A stretch of 64,000 nt of DNA from Curtobacterium sp. MCBD17_032 (GTDB taxonomy: Bacteria > Actinomycetota > Actinomycetes > Actinomycetales > Microbacteriaceae): NCBI RefSeq assembly GCF_003234855.1, contig NZ_QKTO01000011.1, positions 1 through 64,000 of the forward strand, in the 5' to 3' direction. This document shows positions 45,304 to 56,426 of this stretch, piece after piece (position 1 is the stretch's first letter; every line of letters begins with the position of its first letter). Below the pieces are notes generated by a model, which did no database searches, had not been told where the DNA came from, and saw only the letters and a list, made by a program, of their open reading frames with translations. Made by a program: the position numbers and the translations under genes.

Positions 45304-45810
45304 CTATTCCACGCCCTCGAGTCTGGACCGCAGACGTGTCAGGAGTTCGGAGACGACCGCCGCACGGATCGCCCCGCGGTCCCCGTCCAGGTGCAGTTCG
45401 ACCGCACCGGCGCCCTGTGCGTCCGCGATCCCGATGAAGACGGTCCCGACCGCCTTGCCGTCCTGCGGTTCCGGCCCGGCGACGCCCGTCGTGCTGATCC
45501 CCCACGTGGCGGGGACACCGTCGACGGCCAGCGCGATCCGGACACCCGCGGCCATCTGCCGCGCCACCTCGGGGTCGACAGCGCCACGGTCCGCGAGCAG
45601 CTCGGCGTCCACGTCGAGCACGGTCGCCTTCACCGGGGTCGCGTAGGCGACGACGCCACCACGCACGACGGCGGACGCCCCGGCCACCCCGACGAGTTCC
45701 GCGACGACGAGCCCGCCCGTCAACGACTCCGCGACCGCCACCGTCTCCCCACGGGCGGTCAGTGCGGCGACCAGGCCCGCGGCGGTACCCCGGGAGCCGG
45801 CCTCGGTCAC
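45304..45810 (-). CDS. pncC: CinA C-terminal domain protein, nicotinamide-nucleotide amidohydrolase (PncC)
   Basis: Deamidase turning nicotinamide mononucleotide into nicotinate mononucleotide in pyridine salvage, 168 residues. Only the CinA C-terminal domain is present: VAVAESLTGGLVVAEL (active-site Ser-Leu-Thr-Gly-Gly), RGGVVAYATPVKATVLDV, and STTGVAGPEPQDGKAVGTVF. GTG 45810 overlaps the pgsA stop (GTGA). Confidence 0.92.
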   Translation of the reverse strand: MTEAGSRGTAAGLVAALTARGETVAVAESLTGGLVVAELVGVAGASAVVRGGVVAYATPVKATVLDVDAELLADRGAVDPEVARQMAAGVRIALAVDGVPATWGISTTGVAGPEPQDGKAVGTVFIGIADAQGAGAVELHLDGDRGAIRAAVVSELLTRLRSRLEGVE

Positions 45811-46439
45811 GCCGGCGTCCGGTTGTGTCGCCACGCCTGCACGAGGTAGTCGACACCGCTCGCCACGGTCGCCACGAACGCGGCCGTCATGGAGACACCG
45901 TTCACCCAGTGGGCGACGTCCCCGACCAGGTGCCACCACGGGAACAGCGCGAGCGTCAGTGCGACGGCCTGCAGGACGGTCTTGACCTTGCCGCCGCGGC
46001 TCGCCGGGATCACCCGGTCGGAGAGCACCGCGAACCGGAAGACGGTGATGCCGATCTCGCGGAGCATGATGAGCACCGTCACGAACCAGGGCAGTTCCCC
46101 GAGGATCGACAGCGCCACGAGGGCACCGCCGATGAGGACCTTGTCCGCGATCGGGTCGACGAGCTTCCCGAAGTCGGTGACCAGGTCCTGCCGACGGGCG
46201 ATGATGCCGTCGGCGCTGTCGGTGACGATCGCCACGACGAAGAGCACGGCGGCCCAGATGCGCACCGGCCCGTCGGCGCCGGCGTCCGCCAGCAGCAGGA
46301 CGAAGAACAGCGGCGCCATGAGGATGCGCACCACGGTGATGATGTTGGCGACGTTCGCGGTCGACGCGGGGCCGGGACCCTTGCGCAGGATCCGGCCGCG
46401 CCACGGGAACCGGTTCGTCGTGCCGTCGGAGGCGGTCAT
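45807..46439 (-). CDS. pgsA: CDP-diacylglycerol-glycerol-3-phosphate 3-phosphatidyltransferase
   Basis: Membrane enzyme for the first step of phosphatidylglycerol synthesis, 210 residues with four to six transmembrane segments. The CDP-alcohol phosphotransferase signature DG-x2-AR-x8-G-x3-D-x3-D is seen in DSADGIIARRQDLVTDFGKL followed by VDPIADKVL. It lies four bases after the ftsK stop on the same strand and overlaps pncC. Confidence 0.94.
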   Translation of the reverse strand: MTASDGTTNRFPWRGRILRKGPGPASTANVANIITVVRILMAPLFFVLLLADAGADGPVRIWAAVLFVVAIVTDSADGIIARRQDLVTDFGKLVDPIADKVLIGGALVALSILGELPWFVTVLIMLREIGITVFRFAVLSDRVIPASRGGKVKTVLQAVALTLALFPWWHLVGDVAHWVNGVSMTAAFVATVASGVDYLVQAWRHNRTPA

Positions 46440-46443
46440 GGTC

Positions 46444-49395
46444 TCACTCCCTGCCCGTCAGGCCCCAGGCGTCCTCGTCGGTGTCGCCGTCCACCTCATC
46501 GTACCCACGTGTCATGCCTGCCACCGGGTCGTCCCCGTACCGGTCGTCGGCCCCGTCCCCGGCCGGTGCCCCTGCTGCCGATGCGGGCGCGGCGGGGGCG
46601 GTCGGCGGCTCTTCGCCCCGGAGCTTCGCGAGCACCGCGGGCAGCTGGTCCCCCGTCACGAGGACGTCGCGCGCCTTGGACCCCTCGGACGGCCCGACGA
46701 TGTCGCGGGACTCCATGAGGTCCATGAGCCGTCCGGCCTTCGCGAAACCGACCCGGAGCTTGCGCTGCAGCATCGACGTCGACCCGAACTGCGTCGAGAC
46801 GACCTGCTCGACGGCGGCCAGGAGCAGCTCGAGGTCGTCGCCGATGTCGGCGTCGATCTCCTTGCGCTCGACCACCGCGGCGACGTCCTGCCGGTACTCG
46901 GGCTGGGCCTGCCGGGTGACGTGCTGGACGACCTCGGCGACCTCGGTCTCCTGCACCCAGGCACCCTGCACGCGGACCGCCTTCGACGACCCCATGGGCA
47001 GGAACAGCCCGTCGCCCTGCCCGATGAGCTTGTCGGCTCCGGGCTGGTCGAGGATGACGCGGGAGTCCGTCACGCTCGTGACCGCGAAGGCGATGCGCGA
47101 CGGCACGTTCGCCTTGATGAGACCCGTGATGACGTCCACCGACGGGCGCTGCGTCGCGAGCACCAGGTGGATGCCGGCAGCGCGGGCCAGCTGGGTGATG
47201 CGGACGATCGACTCCTCGACGTCGCGCGGGGCGACGAGCATGAGGTCGGCGAGCTCGTCCACGACGACGAGCAGGTACGGGTACGGCTTGAGCTTCCGCT
47301 CACTGCCGGCCGGCAGCACGATCTCCTCGTTCTGCACGGCCTTGTTGAAGTCGTCGACGTGCCGGAAGCCGAACGACGCCAGGTCGTCGTACCGCATGTC
47401 CATCTCCTTCACGACCCACTGCAGCGCTTCGGCCGCCTTCTTCGGGTTCGTGATGATGGGGGTGATGAGGTGCGGGACGCCGGCGTAGATCGACAGCTCC
47501 ACGCGCTTCGGGTCGACGAGGACCATGCGGACCTCGGACGGCTTCGCGCGCATGAGCAGCGACGTGATCATCGAGTTGATGAACACCGACTTGCCGGACC
47601 CCGTGGAACCGGCGACGAGCAGGTGGGGCATCTTCGCCAGGTTCGCGACGACGAAGCCGCCCTCGACGTCCTTGCCGACGCCGATCGTCATCGGGTGCTT
47701 CGACTTGGTGGCCGCACTCGACCGGAGGACGTCACCGAGGGAGACGATCTCGCGGTCGGTGTTCGGGATCTCGACGCCGATCGCGCTCTTGCCGGGGATC
47801 GGCGAGAGGATGCGGACCTCGTTCGAGGCGACCGCGTAGGACAGGTTCTTCGACAGCGCCGTGACGCGCTCGACCTTCACGCCCGGGCCGAGCTCGATCT
47901 CGTACCGCGTGACCGTCGGGCCACGGGAGAACCCGGTGACCTTCGCGTCGACCTTGAACTCGGTCAGGACGCCGGTGATGGCGGCGACGATCTCGTCGTT
48001 CGCCTGGCTGCGGGCGACCGACGGGGTCCCGGGGCTCAGCGTCGTCGCAGCCGGCAGCCGGTACGGGTGCGCCGGGTCCTCCTCGGTCGCGACCGGCGGC
48101 AGGCCCTCGGGCTCGTCGTCCACGCCGACGTCGCCGAGGTCCGACTCCGCCGACACGACGGGGACGCTCGCCGGAGCGACGGGCGCCGGTCCGGTCGCCG
48201 GGCCCGTGGCGACGGCAGCGGCCACGTCGCGGTCCGGACGGAACGCCTCCGTCGGGGACGCGGGCGCCGGCGACCCGAAGTCGCGCAGTGCCTGCTCCGC
48301 GCGGTCGAGGTCGTCGGCGACGTCCTGCTCGACCGAGTCGTTCAGGTTGACCGAGACCGGCTCGGCGGGCGTCAGGTCACGGAGGCCCGCCGCGGCACCC
48401 CGTGCCGGGGCGGCCGCCGGAGCGACACCGGTCGGCGGGATGACGGGACTGTCGTACGCCGGGTCCTCTTCGCGGCCGGACTTGTTGCGGCGCCACCACG
48501 GCAGGTGCTCGTCGGCCCCGTCCTCGCCCGGAGCGCCGTCCTCGCCGAACCCGAGGTCCTCGAACAGCGGGAAGTCCTGCGACTGTCCCTTCGGGCTCCG
48601 CTTGCGGGTCGGCTTCGTCGCCGACGCGGTGTCGTCCTCGGTGAGGGGCGTCTCGGCGGCGGGACCGGGAGCGCCGAAGAGGTACGCGTACAGCTCGTGC
48701 AGCCGCCGACCGAGCTTGTTCGGCGGGGTCTTCGTGATGATGAAGAGCGAGAGCGCGAGCAGGACGACCGCGACCGGTACGGCGACCCACACGGTGGCGA
48801 CGGCGACGAGCCAGCCGATGACGACCCAGCCGATCACCCCGCCGGCTGCGGCGAGTGCGGGCATGCCGTCCGCGGCGCTCGGCTGGCCGCCGAACACGTG
48901 GCAGAGCGAGGCGATCGAGACGAGCATGAGGCCGAGGCCGATCCCGATCCGGGTGTTGTCGTGCACGGACGCCGGGTGCCGGAACAACCAGCCGGCGAAG
49001 ACGACCATGATGACGGGCAGCGCGAAGGCCAGGCGCCCGAACAGCCCGCCGAACGTGTACGCGTCGAGGCCGATCGACACCGGGTTGGTGGGGTTCAGCC
49101 ACTCCACGACGGCACCGAGGACCGCGAGGACGAACAGCAGGAACGGGAACCCGTCGCGCCGCTGGTCCTTCTCGAGCGACTCCTTGCCGAGCAGCCGGAA
49201 GCCGGCGCCGACGCCGTGCGCCATGCCGAGCCATGCGGTCACGAGCGGGTTCTGCTCGCGGAACACCGGGGTGGGTGCAGCCTGCGGCAGTTTCTTCGTC
49301 GTGGCCTGGGTGCGCGACGTCCCGCGCGACCCGCCTCCACGGGTCGACGACGAGGACGCGCGCGAGCGCGTGGTCGACTTGGTGCCTCCGGCCAT
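46444..49395 (-). CDS. ftsK: DNA translocase FtsK
   Basis: Septum-bound motor that pumps chromosome dimers apart at division, 983 residues from ATG 49395. After a basic Ser/Arg-rich start, four or five transmembrane helices occupy about residues 75-240. A Pro/Ala-rich acidic linker follows to about 460. The motor has [20 protein letters not shown] (Walker A), [20 protein letters not shown] (Walker B) and [20 protein letters not shown]. The C-terminal gamma winged helix ([20 protein letters not shown]) recognises KOPS sites. A TTG ten codons upstream is a weaker start. Confidence 0.96.
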   Translation of the reverse strand: MAGGTKSTTRSRASSSSTRGGGSRGTSRTQATTKKLPQAAPTPVFREQNPLVTAWLGMAHGVGAGFRLLGKESLEKDQRRDGFPFLLFVLAVLGAVVEWLNPTNPVSIGLDAYTFGGLFGRLAFALPVIMVVFAGWLFRHPASVHDNTRIGIGLGLMLVSIASLCHVFGGQPSAADGMPALAAAGGVIGWVVIGWLVAVATVWVAVPVAVVLLALSLFIITKTPPNKLGRRLHELYAYLFGAPGPAAETPLTEDDTASATKPTRKRSPKGQSQDFPLFEDLGFGEDGAPGEDGADEHLPWWRRNKSGREEDPAYDSPVIPPTGVAPAAAPARGAAAGLRDLTPAEPVSVNLNDSVEQDVADDLDRAEQALRDFGSPAPASPTEAFRPDRDVAAAVATGPATGPAPVAPASVPVVSAESDLGDVGVDDEPEGLPPVATEEDPAHPYRLPAATTLSPGTPSVARSQANDEIVAAITGVLTEFKVDAKVTGFSRGPTVTRYEIELGPGVKVERVTALSKNLSYAVASNEVRILSPIPGKSAIGVEIPNTDREIVSLGDVLRSSAATKSKHPMTIGVGKDVEGGFVVANLAKMPHLLVAGSTGSGKSVFINSMITSLLMRAKPSEVRMVLVDPKRVELSIYAGVPHLITPIITNPKKAAEALQWVVKEMDMRYDDLASFGFRHVDDFNKAVQNEEIVLPAGSERKLKPYPYLLVVVDELADLMLVAPRDVEESIVRITQLARAAGIHLVLATQRPSVDVITGLIKANVPSRIAFAVTSVTDSRVILDQPGADKLIGQGDGLFLPMGSSKAVRVQGAWVQETEVAEVVQHVTRQAQPEYRQDVAAVVERKEIDADIGDDLELLLAAVEQVVSTQFGSTSMLQRKLRVGFAKAGRLMDLMESRDIVGPSEGSKARDVLVTGDQLPAVLAKLRGEEPPTAPAAPASAAGAPAGDGADDRYGDDPVAGMTRGYDEVDGDTDEDAWGLTGRE

Positions 49396-49430
49396 GGGCA
49401 GAACCCTAATCCTTCCCGAGGACAACGACG

Positions 49431-49474
49431 GGAGGCCCGCCGCAGCGTCCGGTGCGGACGTGCGGCGGGCCTCC
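49431..49474 (-). terminator. Terminator between rnjA and ftsK
   Basis: Perfect 14-bp inverted repeat GGAGGCCCGCCGCA / TGCGGCGGGCCTCC with a 16-base loop, beginning 18 bp past the rnjA stop. Confidence 0.65.
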
Positions 49475-49492
49475 AGGACGGGGCAGCGCGCC

Positions 49493-51169
49493 TCAGGCCT
49501 CGATGACCACCGGCACGATCATCGGGCGTCGTCGGTGCTTCGTGTTCACCCAGCGGCCGACCGTCCGGCGGACGACCTGGGTGAAGGCGTGCTGGTCACG
49601 CGTGCCGTTGGCGGCGGCCTCGGTCAGCGCCTTGGCGATCTGCGGCCGGACGTCGTCGAAGACGGAGTCGTCCTCGGCGAAGCCGCGCGACTGGATCTCC
49701 GGGCCGATGACGCACTGGCCGGTCGTGAAGTCGACGGCGCAGAAGACCGAGATGAAGCCTTCCTCCGCCAGGACCCGACGGTCCTTCAGGTCGGCGTCGG
49801 TGATCTCGCCGACGGTGGATCCGTCCACGTAGACGTACCCGATGTCGAGCTGCCCGGCGACGGTCACGACGCCGTCCTTGAGGTCGACGACGGTGCCGTC
49901 CTCCCCCAGGACCACGTTGCGCGGCGGCACCCCGGTCTGGATCGCCAGGTCGGCGTTCGCGAACAGGTGGCGGTGCTCGCCGTGCACGGGCATGACGTTG
50001 CGCGGGCGCAGGATGTTGTAGCAGTAGAGCAGCTCGCCGGCCGAGGCGTGCCCGGAGACGTGCACCTTCGCGTTGCCCTTGTGCACGACCTTCGCGCCGA
50101 GCTTCGTCAACCCGTCGATCACGCGGTACACCGCGTTCTCGTTGCCGGGGATGAGGCTCGACGCGAGGATGACGGTGTCGCCCTCGCCGATCTCGATCTG
50201 GTGCTCGAGGTTCGCCATCCGCGCGAGGACGGCCATCGGCTCGCCCTGGGAGCCGGTCGACATGTAGACGATCTGGTCGTCCGGGACGTTCTTCGCCTTC
50301 TTCGTGTCGATGAGCACGTTCTCGGGGACCCGCAGGTACCCGAGCTCGGCGGCGATCGTCATGTTGCGGATCATCGATCGGCCCATGAACGCGACCTTGC
50401 GGTTGGCGGCGGCGGCGGCGTCGAGGACCTGCTGGACGCGGTGCACGTGCGAGGAGAAGCTCGCGACGACGACCTTCTTGCGGGCGCGCGTGATGATGTT
50501 CTCGAGCACCGGGCCGATGTCGCGCTCCGGGGCGGTGAAGCCCGGGACGTCGGCGTTGGTGGAGTCCGGCAGGAACAGGTCGACGCCCTGCTCGCCGAGA
50601 CGGGCGAACGCACGGAGGTCCGTGATGCGGTCGTCGAGCGGCAGCTGGTCCATCTTGAAGTCGCCCGTGTGCAGCACGCGACCGGCCGGGGTCGTGATGG
50701 CGACGGCGAGGGCGTCCGGGATCGAGTGGTTCACGGCGACGAACTCGAGGTGGAACGGACCGAGCTGCTCGGTCTGGTCCTCGGCGACGTTGAGCGTGTA
50801 CGGCTTGATCCGGTGTTCCTTGAGCTTCGCCTCGACGAGTGCGAGCGTCAGCGTGGAGCCGATGAGCGGGATGTCGCCGCGGAGCTTCAGCAGGTACGGG
50901 ACGGCGCCGATGTGGTCCTCGTGCCCGTGCGTGAGCACGACACCGAGGACGTCGTCGAGGCGGTCCCGGATCGGCGAGAAGTCCGGCAGGATCAGGTCGA
51001 CCCCGGGCTGGTGCTCCTCCGGGAAGAGGACGCCGGCGTCGACGATGAGGATCTTGCCCTCGAACTCGTAGACGGTCATGTTGCGACCGATCTCGCCGAG
51101 TCCCCCGACGGGGATGACTCGGAGCGTTCCGGGTTCGAGCGGCTGCGGTGTGGAGATCTGTGTGGGCAT
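49493..51169 (-). CDS. rnj: Ribonuclease J
   Basis: Metallo-beta-lactamase/beta-CASP RNase with 5'-3' exo- and endonuclease activity in mRNA decay, 558 residues. The metal site HxHxDH is in [40 protein letters not shown] and [20 protein letters not shown] are RNase J-specific, and [20 protein letters not shown] is in the beta-CASP region. It follows dapA with a 48-bp gap, the common actinobacterial pair. Confidence 0.96.
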   Translation of the reverse strand: MPTQISTPQPLEPGTLRVIPVGGLGEIGRNMTVYEFEGKILIVDAGVLFPEEHQPGVDLILPDFSPIRDRLDDVLGVVLTHGHEDHIGAVPYLLKLRGDIPLIGSTLTLALVEAKLKEHRIKPYTLNVAEDQTEQLGPFHLEFVAVNHSIPDALAVAITTPAGRVLHTGDFKMDQLPLDDRITDLRAFARLGEQGVDLFLPDSTNADVPGFTAPERDIGPVLENIITRARKKVVVASFSSHVHRVQQVLDAAAAANRKVAFMGRSMIRNMTIAAELGYLRVPENVLIDTKKAKNVPDDQIVYMSTGSQGEPMAVLARMANLEHQIEIGEGDTVILASSLIPGNENAVYRVIDGLTKLGAKVVHKGNAKVHVSGHASAGELLYCYNILRPRNVMPVHGEHRHLFANADLAIQTGVPPRNVVLGEDGTVVDLKDGVVTVAGQLDIGYVYVDGSTVGEITDADLKDRRVLAEEGFISVFCAVDFTTGQCVIGPEIQSRGFAEDDSVFDDVRPQIAKALTEAAANGTRDQHAFTQVVRRTVGRWVNTKHRRRPMIVPVVIEA

Positions 51170-51217
51170 TCGGTCCTACGGATTCGGGCGACGCACGTCG
51201 TGCGCCGCGGTGTTCGT

Positions 51218-52195
51218 CTAGCGGGTGGTGCCTGGCACCTTCGGTAGTGCGCCGCCGGCCGCTGCGTTGCGGTCGGGGCGGAAGTTGGAGAAGCCGGCGC
51301 CGGGGACGTCCCGGACGGCTTCGAGCGAGGTCTCGATGGCGTACGCCTCAGAGTCCTCGGGCCCGACGAGGGGCAGGCGGACACGCGGGCTGCCGATGCG
51401 GCCGAGCCCGTGCAGGACGTACTTCGCGGCGACGGTGCCGGGCACGTGGGTCATGACCGCGCGGACGAGGGGTTCGAGGCGCTTGTGCTCGGCCGTCGCG
51501 GTGGCCAGGTCGCCGCGGTTCACGGCGTCGACGATCGTGCGGTACGGCGTGCTCGTGATGTTCGCCGTGACACCGATGAGGCCGGTGGCACCGATCGACA
51601 GGTGCGGGAGCACGTTCGTGTCGTCGCCGGAGAAGTACATGAGGTCGGTGTTGTTGAGCACCCGCGAAACCTCGGCGAAGTCGCCCTTGGCGTCCTTCAC
51701 CGCGAGGATGTTCGGGTGCTTCGACGCGCGCAGGATGGTGTCGTACGTGATCGGGATGCCGGTGCGGCCGGGGATGTCGTACAGGATCACCGGCAGGTCG
51801 GTCGCGTCGGCGATCATCCGGAAGTGCGTGAGGACACCGGCCTGGGTCGGCTTGTTGTAGTACGGCGTGACGATCATGACCCCGTCGGCACCGGCGCGCT
51901 CGCTCTGCTTGTAGAGCTGCATGGCGTGCGCGGTCTCGTTCGAGCCACCGCCGGTGATGATCTTCGCGCGACCAGCGGCCACGGACTTCCCGACCTCGAC
52001 CAGCCGGAGCTTCTCCGGGTCGGTCAGGGTCGACGTCTCGCCGGTCGTACCGGTCACGACGATGCCGTCGGCACCTGCCGTGATGCAGTCGTCGATGTGC
52101 TGCTCGACGCCCGGCCAGTCCACCTCGCCGTCGGCGGTGAACGGGGTCACGAGCGCGACGAGGACCTGGCCGAAGGGATTCTCACGCGTGGACAC
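51218..52195 (-). CDS. dapA: 4-hydroxy-tetrahydrodipicolinate synthase
   Basis: Condenses pyruvate with aspartate semialdehyde to start the lysine/DAP branch, 325 residues. GIVVTGTTGETSTLTDPEKL is the N-terminal signature, MIVTPYYNKPTQAGVL has the catalytic Tyr, and PNILAVKDAKGDFAEV carries the Schiff-base Lys. dapB and dapF also lie in the window but in separate transcripts. Confidence 0.96.
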   Translation of the reverse strand: MSTRENPFGQVLVALVTPFTADGEVDWPGVEQHIDDCITAGADGIVVTGTTGETSTLTDPEKLRLVEVGKSVAAGRAKIITGGGSNETAHAMQLYKQSERAGADGVMIVTPYYNKPTQAGVLTHFRMIADATDLPVILYDIPGRTGIPITYDTILRASKHPNILAVKDAKGDFAEVSRVLNNTDLMYFSGDDTNVLPHLSIGATGLIGVTANITSTPYRTIVDAVNRGDLATATAEHKRLEPLVRAVMTHVPGTVAAKYVLHGLGRIGSPRVRLPLVGPEDSEAYAIETSLEAVRDVPGAGFSNFRPDRNAAAGGALPKVPGTTR

Positions 52196-52286
52196 GGAGT
52201 CCAGCGTACCGGGCGCGACGGACCGGGCGTCCGTCCACGCGGACGGTGCCCGGACGGGAGGCCCGGATCACCTCCGACAGGAGGGT

Positions 52287-52829
52287 TCAGGCGCGGCGGC
52301 GCCACTCGAGGAAGCGGTAGCGGACGCCGTCGACGCGGGACACCTGCCAGGGGCCCTCGTCGACGAGGGTCCAGTCCTCGCCGAGCGTCGGTGCCGAGGT
52401 GTCCCCGTCGACCTCGACGTCGACGACCGTCTCGGACACGCGGTCGGCGAACGCGACGGCGTCCGCGTAGACCGCTCCGCCGCCGATCACCCACACGTCG
52501 TCGTCGGTGTCGAGCGCGCCGGCCAGGTCGTGCACGACGACGGCCCCCTCGGCGGACCAGGCGGCGTCCCGGGTGAGCACGACGTTGCGGCGACCGGGGA
52601 GCGGGCGGAACCGGTCCGGCAGGGAGTCCCACGTGCGGCGGCCCATCACGACGGTGGCGCTGCCGGTGACCTCGCGGAAGTGCGCGAGGTCCTCCGGCAC
52701 GTGCCACGGGATGCCGCCGTCCGCGCCGATGACGCCGTCCGCCGACCGCGCCCAGACGAGCCCGACTCCCCTGACCGGTTCCGTCCAGGACGCCGGCTCC
52801 GTCCCGGACGCGGCCCGGTCGTCCGTCAT
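52287..52829 (-). CDS. dfrA: Dihydrofolate reductase
   Basis: NADPH-dependent reduction of dihydrofolate to tetrahydrofolate, 180 residues. GLVWARSADGVIGADGGIPW and HVPEDLAHFREVTGSATVVM (folate site, with Glu as the acidic residue), MGRRTWDSLPDRFRPLPGRR (NADPH site) and DDVWVIGGGAVYADAV are all present. ATG 52829 shares one base with the thyA stop; thyA makes the dihydrofolate this enzyme recycles. Confidence 0.95.
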   Translation of the reverse strand: MTDDRAASGTEPASWTEPVRGVGLVWARSADGVIGADGGIPWHVPEDLAHFREVTGSATVVMGRRTWDSLPDRFRPLPGRRNVVLTRDAAWSAEGAVVVHDLAGALDTDDDVWVIGGGAVYADAVAFADRVSETVVDVEVDGDTSAPTLGEDWTLVDEGPWQVSRVDGVRYRFLEWRRRA

Positions 52830-53632
52830 CAGACCGCGACCTTGCCGGAGATCGCCGGGTGGTGCTCGTAGCCGACGACGGTGATGTCCTCGTACTCGTA
52901 GGCGTCGATCGAGTCGCGCGCGGCGAGCTCGAGCGTCGGCAGCGGGAACGGCGTCCGGGTCAGCTGCTCCTGCACCTGCTCGACGTGGTTGTCGTAGACG
53001 TGGCAGTCGCCACCGGTCCAGATGAAGTCGCCGACCTCGAGCCCGGTCTGCGCCGCGACCATGTGCGTCAGCAGGGCGTACGAGGCGATGTTGAACGGGA
53101 CGCCGAGGAACATGTCCGCGCTCCGCTGGTACAGCTGGCACGAGAGCTTGCCGTCGTTCACGTGGAACTGGAAGAACGCGTGGCAGGGGGCGAGCGCCAT
53201 GCTCGGGATGTCCGCGACGTTCCACGCCGACACGATGAGACGACGCGAGTCCGGGTTCGTGCGGATCTGGTCGATGACCTGGGCGATCTGGTCGACGTGC
53301 TCGCCGGACGGCGTCGGCCAGGAGCGCCACTGCACGCCGTACACCGGCCCGAGGTCGCCGTCCTCGCCCGCCCACTCGTTCCAGATCCGGACACCGTGCT
53401 CCTGCAACCAGCGGACGTTCGAGTCGCCGCGGAGGAACCAGAGCAGCTCGTACGCGATCGACTTCATGTGCACGCGCTTGGTCGTGATGAGCGGGAACCC
53501 CTGCGACAGGTCGTAGCGCAGCTGGGCACCGAACAGGCTGCGGGTACCGGTCCCGGTGCGGTCGCCCTTCGGGGAGCCCTCTTCGAGCACTCGGCGCAGC
53601 AGGTCTTCGTACGGCGTGGGGATCTCGGTCAC
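52829..53632 (-). CDS. thyA: Thymidylate synthase (ThyA)
   Basis: Methylates dUMP to dTMP using methylene-tetrahydrofolate, 267 residues. [20 protein letters not shown] has the nucleophile Cys, [20 protein letters not shown] binds dUMP, and [20 protein letters not shown] is the N-terminal region. It is the first gene of the long thyA-dfr-dapA-rnj run. Confidence 0.97.
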   Translation of the reverse strand: MTEIPTPYEDLLRRVLEEGSPKGDRTGTGTRSLFGAQLRYDLSQGFPLITTKRVHMKSIAYELLWFLRGDSNVRWLQEHGVRIWNEWAGEDGDLGPVYGVQWRSWPTPSGEHVDQIAQVIDQIRTNPDSRRLIVSAWNVADIPSMALAPCHAFFQFHVNDGKLSCQLYQRSADMFLGVPFNIASYALLTHMVAAQTGLEVGDFIWTGGDCHVYDNHVEQVQEQLTRTPFPLPTLELAARDSIDAYEYEDITVVGYEHHPAISGKVAV

Positions 53633-53743
53633 GACGTCGAGCCTAGGCGTGCGCCGCGACGGAGGCGAGCCGGGTGACCGACGGGGGACGGGCCTCCCGG
53701 CGGCGCCACGGCTGCCCGTCAGCTGCGTGAGTAGCGTGGCGGC

Positions 53744-54646
53744 ATGACGTCACAGCCGCTCTCGATCCTGGTGGCCGGCGCGTCCGGCTTCATCGGCACG
53801 CCGCTCGTCCGTGCCCTGCGCGAGGCGGGGCACCACGTCTCGACGCTCGTGCGACGTGAGCCGCGGACGCCGACCGAGTTCCGGTGGGCCCCCGGGGAGC
53901 GGCCGCTCGACCCGGCCGTCCTCGACGGCGCCGACGTCGTGGTCAACCTGTCCGGTGCGAACCTCGGCAAGCTGCCGTGGACGGACGCCTACCGCCGGGA
54001 GATCCGGACCTCCCGCGTCGACGCCACCACGACCCTGGTCGATGCGATGCGTGCCGCGACGACGCCGCCCCGCGTCTTCCTGTCCGGTTCCGCGTCGGGC
54101 GTGTACGGCGACCGACCCGCGGACGTCCTCGACGACGACGCGTCGGCCGGCAGCGGGTTCCTCGCCGACGTCTGCACCGCGTGGGAGGCAGCCGCCCGCC
54201 GCGCGCCGGACGGTGTCCGCGTCGTGCTGCTGCGCACCGGCATCGTCATCGGTCAGGGCGGAGGCGCCCTCGCCCCGCTCGTCCCGCTGACGAAGGCCGG
54301 CGGTGGCGGACGCCTCGGCACCGGCGGCCAGTGGTGGCCGTGGATCGCGCTCGAGGACGAGGTCGGCGCGATCGTGCACCTCGTCACCGCGGACGACGTG
54401 TCCGGTCCGGTCAACCTGTCGGGCCCGGATCCGGCCGTGGCCGACCGGATCACCAAGCGCGTCGCGGAGGACCTGCACCGCCCGTACCTGTTCCGGGTCC
54501 CGGCCTTCGCGCTCCGGAAGCTGCTCGGGGACGCGGCGGACGAGATGCTCCTGTCGAACCAGCGGATGGTCCCGGGGAAGCTGCTCGACTCGGGCTACAC
54601 GTTCCGGTACACGCGGGCCGAGGACGCGGTCGACGCGGCGTTCTGA
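53744..54646 (+). CDS. TIGR01777-family epimerase (SulA/YfcH-like NAD-dependent)
   Basis: Short-chain-type protein of 300 residues. The NAD-binding motif is [20 protein letters not shown] at the N-terminus. [20 protein letters not shown] contains the active-site SGSA-Y region of this family, and [20 protein letters not shown] and [18 protein letters not shown] near the C-terminus are family blocks (the latter a DUF1731 domain). Physiological substrate unknown. It diverges from thyA. Confidence 0.88.
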   Translation: MTSQPLSILVAGASGFIGTPLVRALREAGHHVSTLVRREPRTPTEFRWAPGERPLDPAVLDGADVVVNLSGANLGKLPWTDAYRREIRTSRVDATTTLVDAMRAATTPPRVFLSGSASGVYGDRPADVLDDDASAGSGFLADVCTAWEAAARRAPDGVRVVLLRTGIVIGQGGGALAPLVPLTKAGGGGRLGTGGQWWPWIALEDEVGAIVHLVTADDVSGPVNLSGPDPAVADRITKRVAEDLHRPYLFRVPAFALRKLLGDAADEMLLSNQRMVPGKLLDSGYTFRYTRAEDAVDAAF

Positions 54647-54661
54647 CCCGCCTCGGCCCGG

Positions 54662-55108
54662 TCAGCGCGCCCGTGCGAGGGCGGTGCGCATCGCGGCACG
54701 GGCGCGCTTCCGGTCGCCCGCCGCGTCGTAGACGACCCCGAGGCGGTACCAGGCGCGCCAGTCGTCCGGTGCGGCCTCGACCGCGGCGCGGTACCGCGGG
54801 AACAACTCGTCGGCGGCTGCGCGGTCGGGACGTCCGGAGGGGCGCACCGGGACGACGTCGTCGGGTGCACCGCCGTCCCGTTCGAGCCGGGTTCCGAGCC
54901 GGGTGATGCGCAGCCCGAAGCGGAGTTCCAGCACGAGGAGCAGTGCCCCGACCAGGGCCACGACGACCAGCGCGACACCGATGCCGATGCCGACCGGGAG
55001 GCCGGTCGCGATGAACGCCACCGCCCGCTGCCCGACGAGCACGATGTACACCACGAGCAGGACGGTCATGAGCAGGACGCCCCAGAGCGGTGACCGCAGG
55101 CCTCGCAC
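54662..55108 (-). CDS. Membrane protein with a C-terminal TPR-like motif
   Basis: Protein of 148 residues: two transmembrane segments (LLMTVLLVVYIVLVGQRAV and VGIGIGVALVVVALVGALLL), then a cytosolic tail with FPRYRAAVEAAPDDWRAWYR ... LGVVYDAAGDRKRARAAMRT, which reads as one and a half tetratricopeptide units. Nine bases after the dapB stop, so probably co-transcribed with dapB. Function unknown. Confidence 0.72.
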   Translation of the reverse strand: MRGLRSPLWGVLLMTVLLVVYIVLVGQRAVAFIATGLPVGIGIGVALVVVALVGALLLVLELRFGLRITRLGTRLERDGGAPDDVVPVRPSGRPDRAAADELFPRYRAAVEAAPDDWRAWYRLGVVYDAAGDRKRARAAMRTALARAR

Positions 55109-55117
55109 GAGCGTCGC

Positions 55118-55864
55118 CTACCCGATGCCGAGCACGGAACCGAGGCCGACCGTCAGGCCGCGCATCGCCCCGACCGCCTGCAGCGACGCGCGGATGCCCG
55201 GCAGGTAGGCGGTATCGGCCCCGGTGTCGTGCCGGATGGTCAGGGTCTCGCCCGGGCCGCTCAGCACCACGTCCTGCACGGCCGTCACCCCCGGCAGCCG
55301 GAGCGAGTGGATCGGCACGCTCGCGACCTGCTGGCCGCGCGCACGCTGGTCGACGTGCGGAGCCTCGACCGGTCCGACGTCACGCCGGGCCTCGGCGATG
55401 AGCTCGGCGGTGCGGACCGCCGTGCCCGACGGCGAGTCGATCTTGCCGGCGTGGTGGCTCTCGACGATCTCCACCGAGGGGAACCAGGGGGCGGCGATCG
55501 TGGCGAGGTGGGTGCCGATCACCGACCCGATCGAGAAGTTCGGCACGACGAAGGCACCCTGGTCGGGGCGCTGGGTCAGCGAGGCCCGGAGCTTGCCGAG
55601 CCGCTCCCCCGACCAGCCGGACGTGCCGACCAGGACGTTCGCCCCGGTGGCCAGGGCGTTCTCGACGATGGCGGGGCTGAGCGCCGGGACGGTGACGTCG
55701 ACGATGATCCGCGCACCGGCGAAAACGGAACCCGGGGCGTCGTGCGCGCTGTCGCGGGAGGACAACCGGGCGACGAGCTCGAAGTCGGGCAGTTCCTCGA
55801 CGACGGCGGCCACGAGCGACCCGAGCCGACCGGAGGCGCCGACGACGGCGACGGGAGTGACCAT
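55118..55864 (-). CDS. dapB: 4-hydroxy-tetrahydrodipicolinate reductase
   Basis: NAD(P)H-dependent second step of the DAP branch, 248 residues. VAVVGASGRLGSLVAAVVEE is the dinucleotide motif. VESHHAGKIDSPSGTAVRTA carries the catalytic His-His and Lys and the tetrahydrodipicolinate-binding SGTA. It is transcribed away from the acetyltransferase gene that starts 22 bp on the other side. Confidence 0.95.
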   Translation of the reverse strand: MVTPVAVVGASGRLGSLVAAVVEELPDFELVARLSSRDSAHDAPGSVFAGARIIVDVTVPALSPAIVENALATGANVLVGTSGWSGERLGKLRASLTQRPDQGAFVVPNFSIGSVIGTHLATIAAPWFPSVEIVESHHAGKIDSPSGTAVRTAELIAEARRDVGPVEAPHVDQRARGQQVASVPIHSLRLPGVTAVQDVVLSGPGETLTIRHDTGADTAYLPGIRASLQAVGAMRGLTVGLGSVLGIG

Positions 55865-55886
55865 GCCCCCATCCTAGGATCGGAGC

Positions 55887-56390
55887 ATGTCCGACGATCG
55901 CAGCCAGGTCACCGTCCGCGTGGTCCCCGCCGACCTGCCGGAGGTCGACGACCTGCTCGACCGGTACCTCGACGAACGTGCGGCGACGTTCCCGAGCGCG
56001 CAGGGCCGCTACTCGCGGAAGCGCACGCCGGCCGCCGAGTTCGTGCCGCCGAACGGGGTGTTCGTGGTCGCGTTCGACGACCGGGCCGACGGTGCCACCG
56101 CGGTCGGTTGCGGTGGGCTCCGCCGCATCGCGGACGACGGCGACGACGTGCGCTTCGAGGTCAAGCACGTCTTCGTGGCGCCGGAGGCCCGGGGCCGCGG
56201 CGTCGCGACCGCGGTGATGGACGTCCTCGAGACCGCCGCCAGGGAGTACGGCGCGACGAGCATCGTCCTCGACACGAACGACTCCCTCGTCGCCGCGGGC
56301 GCGATGTACCGCGCTCGCGGCTACGAGCGGGTGCCGGCGTTCAACGACAACCCGAACGCGACCGCCTGGTACCGCAAGCCGGTCCACTGA
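55887..56390 (+). CDS. GNAT-family N-acetyltransferase
   Basis: Acetyltransferase of 167 residues. FEVKHVFVAPEARGRGVATA gives the acetyl-CoA-binding R-G-x-G-x-A loop, and the helix after it (VMDVLETAAREYGATSIVLD) and the end YRARGYERVPAFNDNPNATA match the PhnO/MarR-linked GNAT subgroup. The acceptor is unknown. ATG 55887 diverges from dapB with only 22 bp between, so the promoters overlap. Confidence 0.87.
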   Translation: MSDDRSQVTVRVVPADLPEVDDLLDRYLDERAATFPSAQGRYSRKRTPAAEFVPPNGVFVVAFDDRADGATAVGCGGLRRIADDGDDVRFEVKHVFVAPEARGRGVATAVMDVLETAAREYGATSIVLDTNDSLVAAGAMYRARGYERVPAFNDNPNATAWYRKPVH

Positions 56391-56426
56391 CGCACGACGC
56401 GCCTCCGGGCCGGCGCCGCGCGGACG

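Noticed and set aside
45889-49506. A 1200-codon open frame on the plus strand opposite ftsK and pgsA
   Set aside because: It is antisense to genes with clear motifs, has no family likeness, and shows the Arg/Asp/Val-rich composition produced by reading GC-rich codons in reverse.
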